A DNA stretch of 12,880 nucleotides from Crocosphaera chwakensis CCY0110 (GTDB taxonomy: Bacteria; Cyanobacteriota; Cyanobacteriia; Cyanobacteriales; Microcystaceae). The stretch is taken from assembly GCF_000169335.1 (NCBI RefSeq), contig NZ_AAXW01000093.1, positions 1 through 12,880 of the forward strand. Reading direction: 5' to 3'. This document shows, piece by piece, positions 1-6,275 of the stretch (position 1 is the first letter of the stretch; every line of letters begins with the position of its first letter). The position numbers were made by a program, and so were the translations under genes. Below the pieces are notes generated by a model. That model was not told where the DNA came from. It saw only the letters and a list, made by a program, of their open reading frames with translations, and ran no database searches.

Positions 1-43
1 AAAGCGAAGTCTGACAGGGGTTCGAGTCCCCTCTCCGTCACCA
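1..43 (+). tRNA. 3' end of a tRNA gene (5' part outside the window)
   Basis: A T-arm is visible: stem AGGGG (16-20), loop TTCGAGT (21-27), stem CCCCT (28-32). It is followed by a 7-nt acceptor strand CTCCGTC (33-39), discriminator A40 and CCA at 41-43, which may be encoded or coincidental. The 5' acceptor strand would read GACGGAG. The anticodon lies outside the window, so the amino acid cannot be assigned. It sits only 3 bp before the tRNA-like gene that follows, so the two are probably co-transcribed. Confidence 0.75.
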
Positions 44-46
44 CTT

Positions 47-166
47 GGCGAAGTAGTTTAAACGGATAGAACATTACATCCTTGTTTATCCCTTGCCTTA
101 TGGGCCGAAAAATGAGGGTTATCGACTGCTAATCGAAAGGTGTGGGTTCGACTCCCACCTTCGCCG
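47..166 (+). ncRNA. tRNA-like RNA (GCT anticodon, Ser-type) with a ~47-nt insert; possible Ro-associated RNA
   Basis: The acceptor stem GGCGAAG (47-53) pairs perfectly with CTTCGCC (159-165), with discriminator G166 as in serine tRNAs. The D-arm stem is GTTT (56-59) with GAAC (69-72) and its loop contains GG. The anticodon arm is TCGA, loop CTGCTAA (126-132), TCGA. The T-arm is GTGGG, TTCGACT, CCCAC (142-158). Between the D-arm and the anticodon arm, where one base is normal, there are about 47 extra nucleotides (74-120). The insert forms a hairpin: CCCTT (90-94) with GAGGG (114-118) and GCC with GGC inside. CCTT (80-83) can also pair with AAGG (137-140) on the far side of the anticodon arm. 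The variable loop is only about 4 nt, unlike the long arm of normal serine tRNAs. A T7 run (171-177) follows. Either this is an aberrant tRNA-Ser(GCU) or a tRNA mimic working with the Ro gene 37 bp downstream. Confidence 0.7.
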
Positions 167-202
167 TGTCTTTTTTTGCCACAACTGGCCGAGGAAATAA
201 CT

Positions 203-1807
203 ATGAACTATCAATTTTTTACCGGTAAACATAAAGGAACGCCCCAAACACAGCCTATTCCTGGTCGAGAAGCCGAAATGATCCAAGGGCGATCGGGGGG
301 TTGGATGTTTGATGCAGGGTTGTGGAAACTATTACGGCGTTGTCTCCTTATCGGAACGGCAAAAAGCACCTATTATGCTCAAAAACACGAACTAACGGAC
401 GACTTTATTAAAGTTGTTAAACGAGGAGTGGCTACTAATCCCGATCTAGTTGCCTCTGAAATACTCTACGCTAGTGATGGACGTTCTATTAATAATAGTG
501 CGCCGTTATTGGGGTTAGTTTTACTGTCTATGGGGAAGACTGCTGAAGCAAAACAGGCATTTCGGGCTATTTTCCCTGAAGTTGTTCGCACCGGTAGCCA
601 TTTTTATGAATGGTTAAGTTACACCAAATCTTTACGAGGGTTTGGCAAGATTATCCAAGAGGTGGGGACTCAATGGTTATCACGGGAAGATGTCAAAGGG
701 TTGGCCTATCAACTATTAAAGTACCAACAACGGTACAGTTTTTCTAACCGAGATGCGTTGCGCTTGTTCCATGTTAAACCCCCTACTGAGGAGCATCAAC
801 AGTTATTTAACTGGGTGGTAAAAGGATGGGAGGATCTTCCCGATGACATCCCCTCAGAAGCTTTAACGCAAATATGGTGGTACGAATGGTTAAAACATCA
901 TCCCGATCAAACCCATCAGGCGATCGCCAAAGGTCGTTTAACCCATGAAATGGTTGCCCCTGTAGGAAAAATGGACAAAAAAGCTTGGCAACTGCTGTTT
1001 AACGAGATGCCCATCGGTGCCATGTTGCGTAACCTGGGATCGTTGACGGAGTTAGGGGTATTACGGGCTGATGCAACGGAAAACCTAGATCGGGTTGAAA
1101 CTGTTCTTAACGATGCGAACCGTCTTAAAAAAGGACGTATTCATCCAATTGATGTCCTCAAAGCTCTGAAAACCTACCAGTCTGGGGGAAAAATTGGTCG
1201 TAGTAAGAAAAACTGGACTCCTGTTCCTCGTATTGGGGAAATTTTAGATAAAGCGGTAGAATTGTCCTTTGAGACCGCTAAACCGACAAATAAGGTGTTT
1301 CTTCACGCGGTCGATATTTCGGGATCAATGTCTTGGGGAGTTGTCGACTCGGTGGGGTTAAGTTGTTGTGAGATTGCAACAGCGATGGCGTTAGTGACAG
1401 CTAAGGCAGAGAAAAACTATATGATTCGCGGATTTTCTAGTAAATTTATTGATTTAGGAATCTCTCGGAAAGATAGTTTTCAGTCTGCGTTGAAAAAAGC
1501 CAGTACGCGAAACTTTGGGGGAACCGATGCGTCTGTAGCTTATAATTGGGCAATCCAAGAACGCTTTAAAGCTGATGTCATCTGTTTTTGGACTGATAGC
1601 GAAAGTTGGGCAGGATCCCATCATCCTTCTAAGGTTTTGGCTCGATATCGTCAAAAAGTCAACCCCAAAGTTAAGGCAGTTTATGTGACCCTAGCCCCTT
1701 ATCGTATCACCTTGGTTGATCCCAAAGATCCCCTATCTTGGGACTTAGGTGGCTTTGATCCAGGAACCCCCCGTTTAATCCAAATGTTAGCAAAAGACGA
1801 ACTTTAA
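203..1807 (+). CDS. rsr: Ro60/Rsr-like RNA-binding protein (TROVE and vWA domains)
   Basis: This 534-residue protein matches bacterial Ro60 orthologues in length and layout. A helical-repeat TROVE ring (about residues 1-345) begins with a Ro-like segment (TGKHKGTPQTQPIPGRE). A C-terminal von Willebrand A domain follows, with the MIDAS residues D371-x-S373-x-S375 (DISGS), T441 (GGTDAS) and D465 (FWTDSES). Family knowledge: Ro rings bind misfolded RNAs and Y RNAs, and assist 3' exonucleases and stress survival. I chose ATG 203 because GAGGAAA (191-197) is a good ribosome binding site. The longer reading frame from 140 would overlap the upstream RNA gene and adds an unrelated 21-residue tail. 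The tRNA-like RNA directly upstream fits the known habit of bacterial Ro genes to neighbour Y RNAs. No RtcB-type ligase gene is in the window. Family assignment is firm; the RNA partner is inferred. Confidence 0.93.
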   Translation: MNYQFFTGKHKGTPQTQPIPGREAEMIQGRSGGWMFDAGLWKLLRRCLLIGTAKSTYYAQKHELTDDFIKVVKRGVATNPDLVASEILYASDGRSINNSAPLLGLVLLSMGKTAEAKQAFRAIFPEVVRTGSHFYEWLSYTKSLRGFGKIIQEVGTQWLSREDVKGLAYQLLKYQQRYSFSNRDALRLFHVKPPTEEHQQLFNWVVKGWEDLPDDIPSEALTQIWWYEWLKHHPDQTHQAIAKGRLTHEMVAPVGKMDKKAWQLLFNEMPIGAMLRNLGSLTELGVLRADATENLDRVETVLNDANRLKKGRIHPIDVLKALKTYQSGGKIGRSKKNWTPVPRIGEILDKAVELSFETAKPTNKVFLHAVDISGSMSWGVVDSVGLSCCEIATAMALVTAKAEKNYMIRGFSSKFIDLGISRKDSFQSALKKASTRNFGGTDASVAYNWAIQERFKADVICFWTDSESWAGSHHPSKVLARYRQKVNPKVKAVYVTLAPYRITLVDPKDPLSWDLGGFDPGTPRLIQMLAKDEL

Positions 1808-2200
1808 TGGTTATTGTAGGGGTTAGCAATGGTTAACTCCTACTTTTACTTTTTATGTTGTTTGTCCTTTTATCCATTCTCGAACTTGTTTTAAGGTAGC
1901 ATTTTCTCCTATTATTAACCGTTGTTTTAACCATTGAGGAATTAAAGTGATATTTAATAAAGGAAAGGCTAAACTTTGCTTTATTTTTTCATAAGTTTTG
2001 GTATTTTTATTTAAACCATAAATTTGCAACGTATTACCATCATATCGCCAAATTTCTGGAATCTCTAATGCACTATAAATAGGAAATTTATTTAAAGAAC
2101 CACTGGTGATATCAATTTCAATCACTAAATCTGGAGGGATATCTCCTTGATTTAAGTCAATAGTTTGTTTATTTCTGACTTCTACTTCATGCTTGATATA

Positions 2201-2231
2201 TAGCACTACGCATTTTGGTTAGGACAGTTTT
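2201..2231 (+). repeat. Left terminal inverted repeat of the IS630 element
   Basis: Pairs with 3257-3287. The outer 12 bases (TAGCACTACGCA) and the inner block GTTAGGACAGTTTT are identical in both ends. A central 5-base block differs (TTTTG here, AAAAC in the other end), giving 26 matches of 31. Confidence 0.9.
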
Positions 2232-2429
2232 ATAATAGAAAAGAATTAATTAATTGAGCAAGCGATCGCCAACCATCATGCCGTCACCTTATAGCTATGA
2301 TTTACGTCAAAAAGCGATTGAAGCAGTGAAAAGAGGACATAAAAAAGTGAATGTCTGTCGTTTATTCAAAATTAGTCGCAATACTCTAGATTTATGGTTA
2401 AAAAGGGAAAAAGAAACAGGAGACTTCAG

Positions 2430-2464
2430 GGCGGTGCAGCCGCACTCGCTCCCGCGAGACCGCC
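2430..2464 (+). repeat. Small GC-rich element A inside the transposase gene
   Basis: About 34-35 bp of GC-rich DNA interrupt an AT-rich gene. It folds as a perfect three-way junction: outer stem GGCGG (2430-2434) with CCGCC (2460-2464), arm TGC/GCA with loop AGCC, and arm CTCGC/GCGAG (2445-2458) with loop TCCC. It carries the heptamer GCGGTGC (2431-2437) shared with the other two elements. Confidence 0.75.
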
Positions 2465-2632
2465 AATAAACAAGGAAGACATAGTAAAATTAAAGATGAA
2501 GAAAAGTTTAAGCTTTTTGTTCAAGAAAATAAGAATAAAACTCAAAGAAAAATGGCTAAATTATGGGGGAATAATATCACTCAACAAAATATAAGTTATA
2601 CCTGTCAAAAACTGGGAATAACCAGGAAAAAA

Positions 2633-2677
2633 GCGGTGCGACCCCGGTCGGGTTCCCCGACCTAGGGAACGCGCACC
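2633..2677 (+). repeat. Small GC-rich element B inside the transposase gene
   Basis: About 45 bp. The outer ends pair (GGTGCG 2635-2640 with CGCACC 2672-2677). The core is a perfect 7-bp hairpin GGTCGGG (2646-2652), loop TTC, CCCGACC (2656-2662). It begins with GCGGTGC. The exact target duplication is unclear: it sits after an A6 run, and the net frame effect is +1. Confidence 0.75.
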
Positions 2678-2865
2678 AAGACAAACTTACGGATATAAGG
2701 AAAGAAATGAAATAGAACGAGAAGATTTCAAAGAAAAACTATCACAAATTGATAATAGAAGAAGAGTTTATGTAGATGAAGCGGGATTTGATAATAGAGA
2801 TGACTATGCTTATGGTTATAGTCCTAGAGGAGAAAGATGCTACGCTCTGAAATGTGGAAAGAAAA

Positions 2866-2910
2866 GCGCACCGCCCGCGCCGAGGTGTCCTCGGCGTATA
2901 GGACGGAGCA
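2866..2910 (-). repeat. Small GC-rich element C inside the transposase gene
   Basis: About 43-45 bp. The core is a perfect 8-bp hairpin CGCCGAGG (2878-2885), loop TGT, CCTCGGCG (2889-2896). The shared heptamer occurs in reverse orientation (GCACCGC, 2868-2874), so it lies opposite to A and B. An AGC at both flanks (2865-2867 and 2911-2913) could be a 3-bp target duplication. Confidence 0.72.
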
Positions 2911-3256
2911 AGCAGAGAAAGAGCAAGTTGGATTAGTGCTTTAAAAGATGGTAAAATCTTTGCTCCTTTAACTTTTGAGGGTTGTTGTAATCGAGATTTA
3001 TTTGAAGCTTGGTTATCTCAAAGTTTGATTCCTCAATTGAAACCAGGAGATATTATTATTATTGATAATGCTACTTTTCATAAAGGGGAAAGTATCAGAG
3101 AAATTGTTGAAGAAGCTGGATGTGAAATCTGGTACTTACCTGCTTATTCACCTGATTTAAACAAGATTGAAAACTGGTGGTCAGTGTTAAAAACTTGGAT
3201 GAAACAAATGTTACCTGAATTTGAGACAGTTCGAGAATGTGTAGATGCTGCTTTCC

Positions 3257-3287
3257 AAAACTGTCCTAACGTTTTTGCGTAGTGCTA
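3257..3287 (-). repeat. Right terminal inverted repeat of the IS630 element
   Basis: Reverse complement matches the left end at 26 of 31 positions. The transposase stop codon TAG (3280-3282) lies inside this repeat, so the gene runs into the element's end. Confidence 0.9.
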
Positions 3288-3610
3288 TAGAAACAAGCAT
3301 CGGGTTCAACTCCTTTTTGAATATCATTTCTTTTTAAGGTTAAAGATCCAAAACTTTTAATATTTATATCCCATTCTTCCGCCATTGTAAAAATGAGACG
3401 GCTAATAAACCAATTATTATTTTCATGTTCTCCTAAAGAACTCATGATTTGTAAATATTTTTCATGATAAGCAAGTTTTTTACTGGGAGTTTGACTTAAT
3501 TCTTGACTCATACGATCAAAGATTTCCCAACTAATTAGTATACAAGATCATATAGGTTTCTGCTTGTGGTTTTGTAAGGGTCTTCATAGCCTATTTTAAA
3601 ATAACTTATT

Positions 3611-3889
3611 CTAATTACGAGGACGAATTTGTAACCACATTATAACCCCAGTTATTCCTAACATTAACAAACCGAAACCATTTAAAAATGGATAAATTAT
3701 TTCTAGGTTAATCCGTCCAAATTTTCCCCGATGTAATTCTAATAACCAGACAAAATTATTAGCATTTCCTGTTACTACTGCTACTTGAAATAGGCTTCCT
3801 GTGATAACAGTTAATAACAAAGGAAAGATCATCAAAGGGGCAAATTTATAATGCAGTTGACGTAAATAAGTTTTATTTATTCTGTTCAT
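3611..3889 (-). CDS. Small two-helix membrane protein, PepSY-associated/DUF4405-like
   Basis: The 92-residue product has two clear membrane segments, about residues 15-40 (FAPLMIFPLLLTVITGSLF) and 64-88 (IIYPFLNGFGLLMLGITGV). Histidines H13 (QLHYKF) and H53 (ELHRGKFG) lie near the ends of the first helix and in the loop. The pattern LHYKFAPL...TGSLF and LHRGKFG resembles the membrane part of PepSY-associated and cytochrome b-like small proteins, where such histidines can bind heme. Heme binding here is inference. It lies 122 bp downstream of a histidine-motif secreted/membrane protein on the same strand and may share its transcript. No good ribosome binding site precedes the ATG. The family link is moderate; the existence of the gene is well supported by its composition. 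Confidence 0.75.
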   Translation of the reverse strand: MNRINKTYLRQLHYKFAPLMIFPLLLTVITGSLFQVAVVTGNANNFVWLLELHRGKFGRINLEIIYPFLNGFGLLMLGITGVIMWLQIRPRN

Positions 3890-4011
3890 AATTATTCTTG
3901 TTTATATATACGATACTATCAAAAAAATAAGTTAGAATATTTTACTGTCTTTAATTGTCATTCCGAGGAAATGAGGAATTTCATTAAGCTTTTCATAAAT
4001 AATGTTTAATT

Positions 4012-4338
4012 TTATAGTTTTTGTTTAATAATTTTTAGAACAACAGGACTAGCAACTAACAATAAAAAGATAATTTCTGATGTTTGAGGAATGAAATTCA
4101 ATTGATTGGTTTCTTGCAAAGTAACATTAATAGTTTTATTTTCTAATTTTTGAGGTTGTTTAGTTTCAGAAGTTGGAGAAGATAGTATATTTTCTTCTTC
4201 TATTTTTGTATTTTGGGATTCAGGTTGAGAATGATCATGACCACTATGAGCTAAGATAGGCTTTATCGATGAAACTAATGTAATTAAACTGATAAATGTA
4301 ATAGTAATTGTTGTTATTTTATGGGGTAATCGATTCAT
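4012..4338 (-). CDS. Secreted or membrane-anchored small protein with an AHSGHDHS motif
   Basis: About 108 residues. The N-terminus is a typical signal peptide (MNRLPHK, then hydrophobic ITITFISLITLVSSI, ending at about A30). Directly after the likely cleavage site comes HSGHDHS, a histidine/aspartate cluster suited to metal binding. A polar, Pro/Glu/Lys-rich linker follows (about 38-80), then a C-terminal membrane helix (about 86-103) with a basic tail (KIIKQKL). The predicted arrangement is a periplasmic metal-binding loop held at the membrane. I do not recognise a named family. Proteins beginning AHSGHDH are common in cyanobacteria, and a role in metal handling is inference. The neighbouring PepSY-like gene downstream on the same strand fits a small membrane metal or heme module. 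Confidence 0.72.
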   Translation of the reverse strand: MNRLPHKITTITITFISLITLVSSIKPILAHSGHDHSQPESQNTKIEEENILSSPTSETKQPQKLENKTINVTLQETNQLNFIPQTSEIIFLLLVASPVVLKIIKQKL

Positions 4339-4774
4339 AAGTATTAAAGATTGTTGTTTTAACTATTGTATCATAGTAATTTTCTTTCAATTTCAATTCT
4401 AAGAGATTACAATTATAAATATTGTTCAATTTTCAAGCATTATGACTCTTCTGGTTGAATTATAATAAATTAATAACAAAAATACTAATTTAATAGAACT
4501 CTACCTCTAATATCAAAATAAGAAATTTTCTGGGTGGGCTTTCATCAATCCATATTTTTATTGTTTGGCAACTCTTGGGAAAATACTTATAAGATGATTG
4601 AATCTAATCTACCATCTTCGAGAAGGCTTAATCTCCTGTTATTTGACTCTCAAATATATTTCTTAATTTTTCTTTTCAGTTAAATCACTAACTTATACCT
4701 AAATATTTTAACAACAAGAATCCTTAGTATTACTATCAATTATAAGGTTAAAGGAAGAGAGTTTTGAAAATTTT

Positions 4775-4797
4775 GTTAGCGTATAATGTTAGCTAAC
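4775..4797 (+). promoter_or_regulatory. Candidate promoter -10 box inside GTTAGC repeats
   Basis: A perfect TATAAT (4782-4787) lies between GTTAGC (4775-4780) and the 10-bp palindrome GTTAGCTAAC (4788-4797). No well-spaced -35 box is seen (GTTTTG at 4761-4766 gives a 15-bp spacer). The repeated GTTAGC around the -10 box suggests a regulator site. Transcription would run into the hairpins at 4833-4908 and on to the oxygenase gene. Confidence 0.4.
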
Positions 4798-4832
4798 TTT
4801 TTCCTTGTATTTCTGGCTAAGTTTTGGAATTT

Positions 4833-4908
4833 AACTTGTAAGGCAAAACTAGCTTGAAGTCTAACTTACAGCCTTAAGTTGTCACGAATGGTTGCCTCGG
4901 AGGAAACC
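4833..4908 (+). ncRNA. Candidate structured RNA or leader with two hairpins
   Basis: Hairpin 1: AACTT-gt-AAGGC (4833-4844) pairs with GCCTTAAGTT (4871-4880), ten pairs with a 2-nt bulge. Hairpin 2: GGTT-g-CCT (4890-4897) pairs with AGG-a-AACC (4901-4908), followed by TTGTTT. A TATAAT lies about 45 bp upstream. This could be a small RNA ending near 4914 or part of a long leader for the Rieske oxygenase gene. No known RNA family was recognised. Confidence 0.35.
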
Positions 4909-5127
4909 TTGTTTAATCATAATTGATATTTGATAAAAAGAGTAAGAAAAAAACAAGATAAAGTCAGTTGATGTTTGATTATACAACAGAGACTATCCAT
5001 AGACATAAATCTTGGCTGGTGATAGTGAAATCCTGAAAATGTTAGGATAAAATGCAATCTGACTCTGTTGACTGGCACAAAATCTGGGGTCTTACGTCAA
5101 CTAGCTTGAAAGGAGGGAAACTGCACC

Positions 5128-6177
5128 ATGACCACCCTATTGCGTAACTGTTGGTATGTTGCCTTACCTGGGAAAGACCTTAAACCAGGTAAAATGGTGC
5201 ATAAAAAAATGCTCGGAGAACCAGTTCTAGTGGGACGACACGAAGACGGGGAAGTATTTGCTATGCGTGATATTTGTCCCCATCGAGGCATTCCCCTACA
5301 GTATGGATGGATAGAAGGAAAAGATGTTTGTTGCTGCTATCATGGTTGGAAATTTAGCAGCGAAGATGGTCGTTGTCGTGAAATTCCTTCTTTAACTGAA
5401 TATGATGACTTAGATATTAGTCGTATTCGGGTTCCGACTTATCCCTGTCGAGAAGTACAAGGGAATATTTGGGTTTATTTTGCTGAAGATAGCAAAAAAG
5501 AACTTGATCCTTCTACTATACCACCGGTTCCTACTATCCCAGACTTTGGTAAAGTTTCCCCAGGTCTCTCTGAAATCATCCATTTCGCTTGTCATATTGA
5601 TCATGCTATTATCGGACTGATGGACCCTGCACACGGCCCCTATGTTCATAGTTCCTGGTGGTGGCGTAGTGGACCTCGTAAGTTTCGGGTTAAAGAAAAG
5701 CAGTATGAACCCGTTCCTTTAGGTTTCCGTTTGGTTCCCTATGAAATGCCCGTTAGTGCGCGACCCTACAAAATTTTGGGCAATAAAGTTTCTATTGAGA
5801 TTGTCTTTGAGTTGCCCAGTGTCAGAACAGAAATACTAAGAGGCGATCGCTATTCTGCTTGTTTATTAACTACCATTACTCCCATTGATGAAACGGAATG
5901 TATCGCTTTTCAGAGTATTTACTGGACAATTCCCTGGATGGGACTATTTAAACCTTTATTGAGTTTATTAACCCGTAAATTCTTAGCTCAGGATCGAGAT
6001 GTGGTTATTCAACAACAAGAAGGGTTAGTTTATGATCCTCCTTTAATGTTAATTGATGATGCAGATACTCAAGCTAAATGGTATTTTCGTTTGAAACAAG
6101 AATATCAAAAAGCTCAAGCAGAAAACCGTCCTTTTAAAAATCCTGTAGAACCCAGAATTTTACGCTGGAGAAGTTAA
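5128..6177 (+). CDS. Rieske [2Fe-2S] non-heme iron oxygenase (ring-hydroxylating type alpha subunit)
   Basis: The 349-residue protein has an N-terminal Rieske domain with C50-P-H52 and C69-x2-H72 (ICPHRG, CCYHGWKF), which ligate the 2Fe-2S cluster. The catalytic domain follows with the mononuclear iron motif D166-x2-H169-x4-H174 (MDPAHGPYVH); the third ligand should be a C-terminal acidic residue I cannot place. The fold is that of the PaO/Tic55/CAO-like and aromatic-ring oxygenases common in cyanobacteria. It lacks the C-terminal membrane helices of the plastid members, so it is probably soluble. The substrate cannot be read from sequence. ATG 5128 is preceded by an excellent site (AAGGAGGG, 5110-5117). 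The upstream 330 bp may include a structured leader. A terminator follows at 6198-6231. Family call is firm; specific function is open. Confidence 0.92.
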   Translation: MTTLLRNCWYVALPGKDLKPGKMVHKKMLGEPVLVGRHEDGEVFAMRDICPHRGIPLQYGWIEGKDVCCCYHGWKFSSEDGRCREIPSLTEYDDLDISRIRVPTYPCREVQGNIWVYFAEDSKKELDPSTIPPVPTIPDFGKVSPGLSEIIHFACHIDHAIIGLMDPAHGPYVHSSWWWRSGPRKFRVKEKQYEPVPLGFRLVPYEMPVSARPYKILGNKVSIEIVFELPSVRTEILRGDRYSACLLTTITPIDETECIAFQSIYWTIPWMGLFKPLLSLLTRKFLAQDRDVVIQQQEGLVYDPPLMLIDDADTQAKWYFRLKQEYQKAQAENRPFKNPVEPRILRWRS

Positions 6178-6197
6178 GCGATCGATTTGAATAAAAG

Positions 6198-6231
6198 TAC
6201 CGTTACTATAGATACGAAAACGGTATTTTTT
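6198..6231 (+). terminator. Rho-independent terminator after the oxygenase gene
   Basis: The stem TACCGTT (6198-6204) pairs perfectly with AACGGTA (6219-6225) across a 14-nt loop and is followed directly by T6 (6226-6231). Confidence 0.75.
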
Positions 6232-6275
6232 CAAGATCAATGGAAGCAAAAAGAGGGCGAGTTTTGGTTAGCAAA

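Larger units (their letters stand above)
2278..3282 (+). pseudogene. IS630-family DDE transposase, frame broken three times
   Basis: The start ATG 2278 gives MPSPYSYDLRQKAIEAVKRG, the usual start of a helix-turn-helix IS630 transposase. The frame continues in four blocks: 2278-2430 (HTH, to TGDFR), 2465-2632 (NKQGRHSKIKD to GITRKK), about 2679-2867 (TYGYKER to KCGKKS, including first catalytic Asp in VYVDEAG), and 2911-3282 (SWISALKDG onward, with the second Asp in IIIDNATFH and the Glu in LNKIENWW). Each junction holds a GC-rich insertion that shifts the frame by one. The three shifts add to zero, but an in-frame TAA at 2467-2469 stops translation anyway. Apart from these insertions no other stop was found, so the catalytic DDE set is still encoded in pieces. 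The gene is non-functional as it stands. Confidence 0.9.
2201..3287 (+). mobile_element. IS630-family insertion sequence, 1087 bp, inserted at TA
   Basis: The ends are imperfect inverted repeats (TAGCACTACGCA at each outer end) and TA dinucleotides flank both sides (2199-2200 and 3288-3289), the hallmark of IS630/Tc1-mariner transposition. Excision rebuilds the interrupted Uma2 frame exactly, so the boundaries are secure apart from the usual TA ambiguity. The single gene inside is an IS630 DDE transposase read on the plus strand, broken by three small GC-rich insertions. Ends are intact, so the element could perhaps still be moved by a transposase supplied from elsewhere. Confidence 0.93.
1853..3511 (-). 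pseudogene. Uma2-family (PD-(D/E)XK nuclease fold) gene split by an IS630 element
   Basis: The N-terminal half (3511 down to 3288) starts at ATG 3509-3511 and ends ...VEPDACFY. The C-terminal half (2200 down to 1853) continues with IKHEVEVR, then PPDLVIEIDITSGS and EIPEIWRYDG, and ends at TAA 1853-1855. Removing the insertion and one TA copy restores the codons TTC TAT ATC (F-Y-I) in one uninterrupted frame of about 190 residues, the normal Uma2 length. The acidic residues of the nuclease-like core (EPDACFY and PDLVIEI) are kept, so the gene was intact when hit. Uma2 (DUF820) proteins are very abundant in cyanobacteria and their role is not well known. No other stop or frameshift is visible in either half, so disruption looks recent. 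Two truncated peptides could still be made, but function is unlikely because the fold is cut in its core. Confidence 0.92.
4339..5127. other. 789-bp gene-free stretch between divergent genes
   Basis: No convincing reading frame was found on either strand. The sequence is AT-rich and holds scattered inverted repeats: AAGATG with CATCTT near 4592-4619, and the promoter-like and hairpin elements listed separately at 4775-4908. CAACAGAG (4984-4991) with CTCTGTTG (5063-5070), and GTTGAC (5067-5072) with GTCAAC (5096-5101), could form alternative structures in the leader of the downstream oxygenase gene. The last 18 bases carry its strong ribosome binding site. Confidence 0.6.

Noticed and set aside
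140..202. N-terminal extension of the Ro gene starting at 140
   Set aside because: It would lie inside the tRNA-like RNA (T-arm and acceptor), encodes a tail unlike Ro proteins, and a good ribosome binding site precedes ATG 203.
2394..2594. 66-residue plus-strand frame inside the IS element
   Set aside because: It is an out-of-frame reading of the transposase across element A; no start signals and no resemblance to a real protein.
2428..2910. CRISPR-like array suggested by repeated GC-rich segments
   Set aside because: The three segments differ in length, sequence and orientation, and the DNA between them is transposase coding sequence, not spacers.
3960..3996. Short hairpin ATTCC/GGAAT near 3960-3978 between the two small membrane genes
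   Set aside because: Five base pairs in AT-rich DNA without a T-run or conservation evidence; not enough to call a terminator or processing site.
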